From assembly GCF_014207535.1 (NCBI RefSeq), contig NZ_JACHGK010000002.1:124001-188000 (forward strand): DNA of 64,000 bases, written 5' to 3'. The first letter of the stretch is position 1. Each line of letters begins with the position of its first letter. This DNA comes from Bacillus benzoevorans (GTDB lineage Bacteria > Bacillota > Bacilli > Bacillales > Cytobacillaceae). A model generated the notes under the pieces. That model saw only the letters and a program-made list of their open reading frames with translations. It ran no database searches and had not been told where the DNA came from. The position numbers were made by a program, and so were the translations under genes. This document shows positions 59,984 through 64,000 of the stretch, in pieces.

Positions 59984-61742
59984 TTCCTTGAATTACCCCT
60001 TTACTATCAAATGGCATGGATATCGTGATCGTCGTTCCGTCATTTTCTTTACTATCGATCGAAAGACTTGCCTGACCGCTGTATAACCCCTTTAACCGCT
60101 GGTTGATATTATAAAGAGCCGAGCCGCTTCCTTTTTTTGATGGAATGATTTTTGTTCCCAATTGTTTTAATTGATCCTTTTCTATTCCTTTTCCATTGTC
60201 ACTTACTATGATTTGCAGCTGCTGCCTTTTCAAAAAAATTCTAATCGTAATTTCCCCTTTATCTTTACTTTTTGGAAAGGCATAGTTAATAGCATTTTCC
60301 ACCAGCGGCTGCAGAATAAAAGGTGGAAGCAATGTATTTTCTAAATGAGGCTCAATCTGGAAATCGACGCTATATTTTCCAGGAAACCTTGTCTGGACAA
60401 TGGATAAATAAGCATTTACGTTTTCTAATTCCTTTTCTAAAGAAACATGCGTCTGCCGTGCTCCCTGCAGATTACTGCGAAAAAAAGAACTTAACTGCAG
60501 CAGTAATTTGCGCGCCTTGTCCGGATTGGTACGGCAAAGAGAAGAAATCGTGTTCAGACTATTAAATAAAAAATGGGGATGGATTTGTGCCTGCAGGGCT
60601 TTAATCTCGGCATCCTTCAATAATTTTGTCTGGCGGTAAGCCTCTGAAAGCTCCAATTGTTCTGAAAACAGCTTGGCTAAACCTTCAGCAAGCTCCTGCT
60701 GCAGTTGATCCAATTTATCCGGATCCGTGTAGTACATTTTTAATGTCCCGACTACTTCATTCTTTATCATTAACGGCAGAACAATGGCTGCTTCAAGCGG
60801 ACAGCCGGGTTCAGAACAATGAATTTCTGCTTTGTTGTTGGCAACAATGATTTTTCCATATGTTAGAACCTTTTCTGTCAATCCAGTCACAGGTTTGCTG
60901 CCGGTTATGTGATGTTCAGAAGCCACACCAACATGCGCTAAAACCTGGTGCGTATCTGTAATAGACACGGCGTCCGCAGCTGTCAGTTTAAGAATGATCT
61001 TCGCTATCTCTTTACATGATTGAGAGTGAAATCCTTCGCGAAAAAATGGCAGAGTTAAATCAGCAATTTTAAAAGCCAGATTGGTCGAACTTGCCTGTGT
61101 CCGCACATTTTCTTTCAAAATCGACTGAAAAATGAACATAAAGAGCAAAGTCCCGAGTCCATTGACCAAAATCATGGGTAAGCCTATGATTTGGACGAGA
61201 TTCAGAGCTAAAGAAAATGGTTTAGCTGCTATGAGGATAATCAGCATTTGCACCGTTTCTAATGTCATTCCAGTTACGGCCGCAAAAGACGCGGTAATTT
61301 TCTTGCCTTTTCTTTTTCGGACTTTACCTAAATATCCTGCGGCAATACCAGCAAATATAGTGGATATTCCACAGGAAAGGGCAGTAAACCCGCCAAGTGA
61401 AAAGCGGTGCACCCCTGCCATAACCCCTGCACCAAAACCAACCATCGGACCGCCAAGGAGTCCGCCAATAGCGATTCCCATGACCCTGGTATTAGCAAGT
61501 GCACTTTCCCGGTCCAACTTCAGCAGCCATTCCGATGGCGCCACATAATTATGATCAATCTCAATCCCTGTATAGTTGCTAATGATGCCAAACGAACCGA
61601 AAAGAATCGTCAGCATCACTTTTTCTCTTCGATTATGTTCGTGCTGCACAATTTGCCGAATGGGCCGCATCTGCGATAATATGTAAGCTGCCATAAAAAT
61701 AATCCCCACTTTTTCCAGCAAAAAGGGAGCTAAATGAAACAT
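59955..61742 (-). CDS. LytS-type sensor histidine kinase
   Basis: 595 residues from ATG (MFHLAPFLLEKVG), 8 nt after AAAGGA; an ATG three codons earlier is too close to the site. 5TMR-LYT membrane sensor (about 1-200, NYTGIEID, GGLLGGPMVGFGAGVMAGVHRF), a GAF-like domain (about 225-360), His-kinase motif IHPHFLFNSLNTIS, and HATPase with PLVENAINYAF and DNGKGIEKD. Relatives in B. subtilis (LytS) and E. coli (BtsS, YpdA) respond to pyruvate. Partner of the downstream regulator. Confidence 0.92.
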   Translation of the reverse strand: MFHLAPFLLEKVGIIFMAAYILSQMRPIRQIVQHEHNRREKVMLTILFGSFGIISNYTGIEIDHNYVAPSEWLLKLDRESALANTRVMGIAIGGLLGGPMVGFGAGVMAGVHRFSLGGFTALSCGISTIFAGIAAGYLGKVRKRKGKKITASFAAVTGMTLETVQMLIILIAAKPFSLALNLVQIIGLPMILVNGLGTLLFMFIFQSILKENVRTQASSTNLAFKIADLTLPFFREGFHSQSCKEIAKIILKLTAADAVSITDTHQVLAHVGVASEHHITGSKPVTGLTEKVLTYGKIIVANNKAEIHCSEPGCPLEAAIVLPLMIKNEVVGTLKMYYTDPDKLDQLQQELAEGLAKLFSEQLELSEAYRQTKLLKDAEIKALQAQIHPHFLFNSLNTISSLCRTNPDKARKLLLQLSSFFRSNLQGARQTHVSLEKELENVNAYLSIVQTRFPGKYSVDFQIEPHLENTLLPPFILQPLVENAINYAFPKSKDKGEITIRIFLKRQQLQIIVSDNGKGIEKDQLKQLGTKIIPSKKGSGSALYNINQRLKGLYSGQASLSIDSKENDGTTITISMPFDSKGVIQGNVEGLYSGR

Positions 61743-61861
61743 CTGTATCATCCTTTATGTATGTGAAAGTTTGTATCATTTATTTTAGCATAAACAAAAC
61801 GGATTCGTTTTGTACTTCTTCATGGCAGTATAGTATTTATTTAAATCAGACAACACACAAA

Positions 61862-61887
61862 AAACAGGGAAGCCTTCTCCCCTGTTT
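61862..61887 (-). terminator. Terminator of the YhfH-like gene
   Basis: 8-bp stem AAACAGGG / CCCTGTTT, 8 bp past the stop, followed by TTTTTTGT on the minus strand. Confidence 0.75.
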
Positions 61888-61894
61888 ACATGAG

Positions 61895-62029
61895 CTATTC
61901 TTCTCTTTTTGCTAAGCAGTGGTCACATTCCATGAGATAGGATTCAGCCTGCTCTTCGATCATTTGCCCGCATTCAGCACATTCCTTTTGCGGTACCGTT
62001 TTGAAAAATTCAACTGGATTATACAACAT
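61895..62029 (-). CDS. YhfH-like zinc-ribbon small protein
   Basis: 44 residues: MLYNPVEFFKTVPQ, then KECAECGQMIEEQAESYLME and CDHCLAKREE. Two CxxC pairs (CAEC, CDHC) predict a structural zinc. It closely resembles B. subtilis YhfH. GGGG 8 nt before the ATG and a terminator right after support it. Function unknown. Confidence 0.8.
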   Translation of the reverse strand: MLYNPVEFFKTVPQKECAECGQMIEEQAESYLMECDHCLAKREE

Positions 62030-62331
62030 GCTAACCGCCCCTTTTCTATAATACAGATATCATTTCGTCCACCTGTTATGGTACAGTATATGCAATTCTT
62101 ATGAAACTATGTAGGCTGTAACAAAATATATTTTTTTGATTTTTACACTTTTCCTTTTAAAGCTATTTTTCTGTTAGGAATTATTCAAAAAAACAAGTCA
62201 TATAATGGACTGTGTACAAAGTAAGCTAGGTGTTCTTATTATCATTAATATTGTCTAAGCAGATGTCGCAGCCCAAAAGTGCCAGGATTTCTTTTTCAAA
62301 AACAGAATTGCACTTTAAAAGGGGGAGCTTC

Positions 62332-62691
62332 ATGGAATGGTATTTGGCGGTATTAAAAAATTATGTTGGTTTTGAAGGGAGAGCAAGAAGGAAGGAATAT
62401 TGGATGTTTGTCCTTATTCATTTTATTGTCTGTCTTGTTCTATCGATCATTGAATCATTGATTTTTTTGCCTGGAGTTTTGACAGGTCTCTACGGACTGG
62501 CAGTGTTATTGCCTTCATTAGCCGTTTCTGTCCGCCGATTACACGATATTGGGAAAAGTGGCTGGTGGGTTCTGATCAGTCTTATCCCGGTGATTGGCAC
62601 AATTATTTTAATTGTTTACTTTTGTGATCCTGGAGATGAGGGTGAAAACCAATATGGTCCCGCCCCCTTAGCCGCGCAAGATAACTATTAA
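62332..62691 (+). CDS. DUF805 membrane protein
   Basis: 119 residues from ATG (MEWYLAVLKNYVGFEGRARRKEYW) behind GGGGGAG; the longer open frame is not supported. Four membrane helices; signature GRARRKEYWMF, RRLHDIGKSGWW and a C-terminal DPGDEGENQYGP. Resembles YhaH/YhaI of E. coli. Function unknown. A perfect TATAAT at 62201-62206 may be the promoter. Confidence 0.88.
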   Translation: MEWYLAVLKNYVGFEGRARRKEYWMFVLIHFIVCLVLSIIESLIFLPGVLTGLYGLAVLLPSLAVSVRRLHDIGKSGWWVLISLIPVIGTIILIVYFCDPGDEGENQYGPAPLAAQDNY

Positions 62692-62695
62692 TGAT

Positions 62696-62744
62696 AAAAA
62701 ACTCTCCTTTACATTCGTTTTATGATGTAAATGGAGAGTTTTTT
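62696..62744. terminator. Bidirectional terminator between DUF805 and TauE genes
   Basis: 12-bp stem AAAAAACTCTCC / GGAGAGTTTTTT with inner TTTACAT / ATGTAAA arm. Confidence 0.85.
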
Positions 62745-62792
62745 ATGTGGATGAACGATTTTTCAGGAGGAGTAGTTCTTTTTCAGAGAAGT

Positions 62793-63701
62793 TTAATCAA
62801 TGAGATTTTCTACCTTTTGATTAGAAAAAACAGTGGAAGTTTTCTTTTTAAGAATATTTCCAGCCGTGAAAATAACGGCAGACAACCACACCAGCAAAAT
62901 AATGCCGTACAAATAAGGATAAATATTCGTATTATCCATCCAAGTAGTAAATAATGTTCTTGCATTGACAAAGATAATAAATCCTCCCACCAAAACACCC
63001 ATTAACTGTGGATGAACTTTTCGCACAAGCCATGCCGCAATAGGTGCAGCGATAATGCCCCCGATGATTAACGCCGTAACCCAGAACCAATTCACTTCAG
63101 ACCAGCCTAATGAAATAAAGAAGCCGACGGACGCTGAAAGGGCGATGGCAAATTCACTTGTATCAACCGTACCAACCACTTTTCTGACACTCATCTCATT
63201 TTTGCTTAACAGAACCGGTGTGGCAATCGGTCCCCAGCCTCCGCCTCCCGTTGCGTCCATAAAGCCGGCAATGAATCCTAGCGGGATGGATTGTTTCCGG
63301 GTTAATGTCGATTTATTCTTACCCGCCATTGGTTTGTATTTGAATAGAAAGCGAATCAAAACATAGATACCTAGTAATAATAGAAAGATTGATACATACG
63401 GTTTTGCCAATTCTCCCGGGATGTTGCTTAAGAAGGTTGCTCCTAAGAAAGCTCCAATCGAACCGGGAATAATTAATTTCATGACCATTCCTTTATCCAC
63501 ATTTCCGAATTTGATATGAGCTACTCCAGATGCCGCTGTTGTCACTACTTCAGATAAATGGACGGAAGCTGATGCTACTGCGGGTGCAATGCTAAATGCC
63601 AATAATAAAGAAGAAGATGTTACGCCATAAGCCATCCCTAATGCGCCATCAATTAACTGCGCCAAAAAGCCAATAAAGGCAAATACGATTAACTTTTTCA
63701 T
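62793..63701 (-). CDS. TauE/SafE-family sulfite or sulfur-compound permease
   Basis: 302 residues, about eight membrane helices in two repeats: FIGFLAQLIDGALGMAYGVTSSSLLL and, in the second half, LGFIAGFMDATGGGGWGPIATPVLLS. Bacillus homologues such as YtnM are linked to sulfur compound transport; direction and substrate are not decided by sequence. AGGAGGAAC precedes the ATG. The promoter region contains a duplicated 19-mer and a pentanucleotide repeat. Confidence 0.88.
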   Translation of the reverse strand: MKKLIVFAFIGFLAQLIDGALGMAYGVTSSSLLLAFSIAPAVASASVHLSEVVTTAASGVAHIKFGNVDKGMVMKLIIPGSIGAFLGATFLSNIPGELAKPYVSIFLLLLGIYVLIRFLFKYKPMAGKNKSTLTRKQSIPLGFIAGFMDATGGGGWGPIATPVLLSKNEMSVRKVVGTVDTSEFAIALSASVGFFISLGWSEVNWFWVTALIIGGIIAAPIAAWLVRKVHPQLMGVLVGGFIIFVNARTLFTTWMDNTNIYPYLYGIILLVWLSAVIFTAGNILKKKTSTVFSNQKVENLID

Positions 63702-63731
63702 TGTGTGTTCCTCCTGTTATACATCCGTTGC

Positions 63732-63780
63732 AATAATTGTTAAGTTATTTGAAATATTAAAAATAATTGTTAAGTTATTT
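63732..63780. repeat. Two exact 19-bp direct repeats in the TauE gene promoter region
   Basis: AATAATTGTTAAGTTATTT at 63732-63750 and 63762-63780, 30 bp apart start to start. Each copy is itself an imperfect dyad (AATAA...TTATT). They cover the start region just downstream of the -10, as expected for a repressor site pair. Confidence 0.7.
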
Positions 63781-63783
63781 TTA

Positions 63784-63813
63784 ATAATAATGTTTACAAT
63801 CCCTACCTGTCAA
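63784..63813 (-). promoter_or_regulatory. Sigma-A promoter of the TauE gene
   Basis: Minus strand TTGACA (63808-63813), 18-bp spacer, TATTAT (63784-63789). Confidence 0.65.
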
Positions 63814-63840
63814 CTATATTTTATAGGTTTAATAAATAAA

Positions 63841-63872
63841 TAAAATAAAATAAAATAAAATAAAATAAAATA
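63841..63872. repeat. Pentanucleotide microsatellite (TAAAA)n
   Basis: Six perfect TAAAA units, with a TAAA variant before it, 28 bp upstream of the TauE -35 in the position of an UP element. Confidence 0.9.
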
Positions 63873-63881
63873 TTTCACAAA

Positions 63882-63935
63882 AAAACTCCTTTAGCAGGTC
63901 ATACTGATTTCCATCAGATTCTGCCAAGGAGTTTT
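63882..63935 (-). terminator. Terminator of the gene at the right edge
   Basis: Stem AAAACTCCTTTAGCAG / CTGCCAAGGAGTTTT (imperfect) with inner CTGAT / ATCAG; TTTTTTGTG follows on the minus strand. Confidence 0.75.
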
Positions 63936-63969
63936 AACTAAGATCTATTAAGCGATATATTTTCAAAGC

Positions 63970-64000
63970 TTATTTTTTAACAGATGCTTCAAGGGCAAAG
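63970..64000 (-). CDS. C-terminal end of an unidentified protein
   Basis: The minus strand reads FALEASVKK then TAA (63970-63972), followed 34 bp later by a terminator. Only about nine residues are inside the window, so no identification is possible. Confidence 0.4.
   Translation of the reverse strand, partial: FALEASVKK

Noticed and set aside
1..64000. CRISPR arrays, tRNA or rRNA genes, prophage or complete IS elements
   Set aside because: Looked for on both strands by eye; no spaced repeat arrays, no cloverleaf with conserved TTC loop, no transposase or phage structural frame seen.

Overview
The window is chromosomal DNA from an endospore-forming member of the Bacillaceae (Firmicutes, moderately low GC). 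The evidence is the sporulation gene set (cotE, spoVS, spoIIIE/ftsK, a Spo0E-like gene, a LysM-Gmad2 spore-type protein), AGGAGG-type ribosome binding sites with frequent TTG/GTG starts, and the gene order mutL-mutS-cotE-ricA-miaB-korBA-spoVS-ymdB-rny-recA-cinA-pgsA-rodZ-ymfK-ymfJ-ymfI-ymfH-ymfF-ymfC. That order matches the Bacillus core chromosome read on the minus strand. I found no prophage, CRISPR array, rRNA, tRNA or intact insertion sequence.

Layout. 1-1.3 kb: the 3' part of an MreB-family actin gene and a nucleoside deoxyribosyltransferase-like gene (+). 1.3-25.9 kb: a long minus-strand core block covering mismatch repair, spore coat, tRNA modification and the Y-complex (ricA, miaB, rny), 2-oxoacid:ferredoxin oxidoreductase, SOS/recombination, membrane lipid and cell shape genes, an EF-P-modifying reductase and an M16 peptidase pair. 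26.1-28.7 kb: the plus-strand queFCDE operon behind a sigma-A promoter and a preQ1-I riboswitch with its own terminator. 28.7-40.2 kb: spoIIIE, tepA-ylzJ, a CoA-type NUDIX hydrolase, DinB, PPK2, an orphan menC, a phosphate acyltransferase, a polysaccharide deacetylase and a LysM-Gmad2 gene, with two candidate small palindromic repeats. 40.4-41.7 kb: dapA under a lysine riboswitch. 41.7-48.8 kb: an iron/NO/respiration cluster with a Fur-boxed flavodoxin next to an AddB/Cas4-type Fe-S protein, DUF2325, NsrR, flavohemoglobin with an NsrR-like operator, alpha-carbonic anhydrase, and a ba3-type oxidase including its 45-residue subunit IIa. 48.9-57.2 kb: small accessory genes, a CAP-domain protein, pirin, a second DUF2325, HemAT, and a MarR-MFS pair with a palindromic operator. 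57.3-64 kb: cstA with a LytS/LytR-type two-component system, YhfH-like and DUF805 small proteins, and a TauE/SafE permease behind a repeat-rich promoter.

How the genes work together. RNase Y and RicA belong to the same mRNA-processing complex, and RicA and MiaB are adjacent. The que genes make preQ0 and then preQ1, and the product feeds back through the leader. Flavodoxin, NsrR, Hmp, the oxidase and HemAT all deal with iron, NO or O2. CstA is probably controlled by the adjacent sensor/regulator pair in the manner of known pyruvate/peptide transport systems. Most of the window is ordinary core genome. The least explained parts are the Fur-boxed flavodoxin/Fe-S protein operon, the two DUF2325 genes, the tandem 14-mers before cstA, the duplicated 19-mers before the TauE gene, and the two palindromic repeats.
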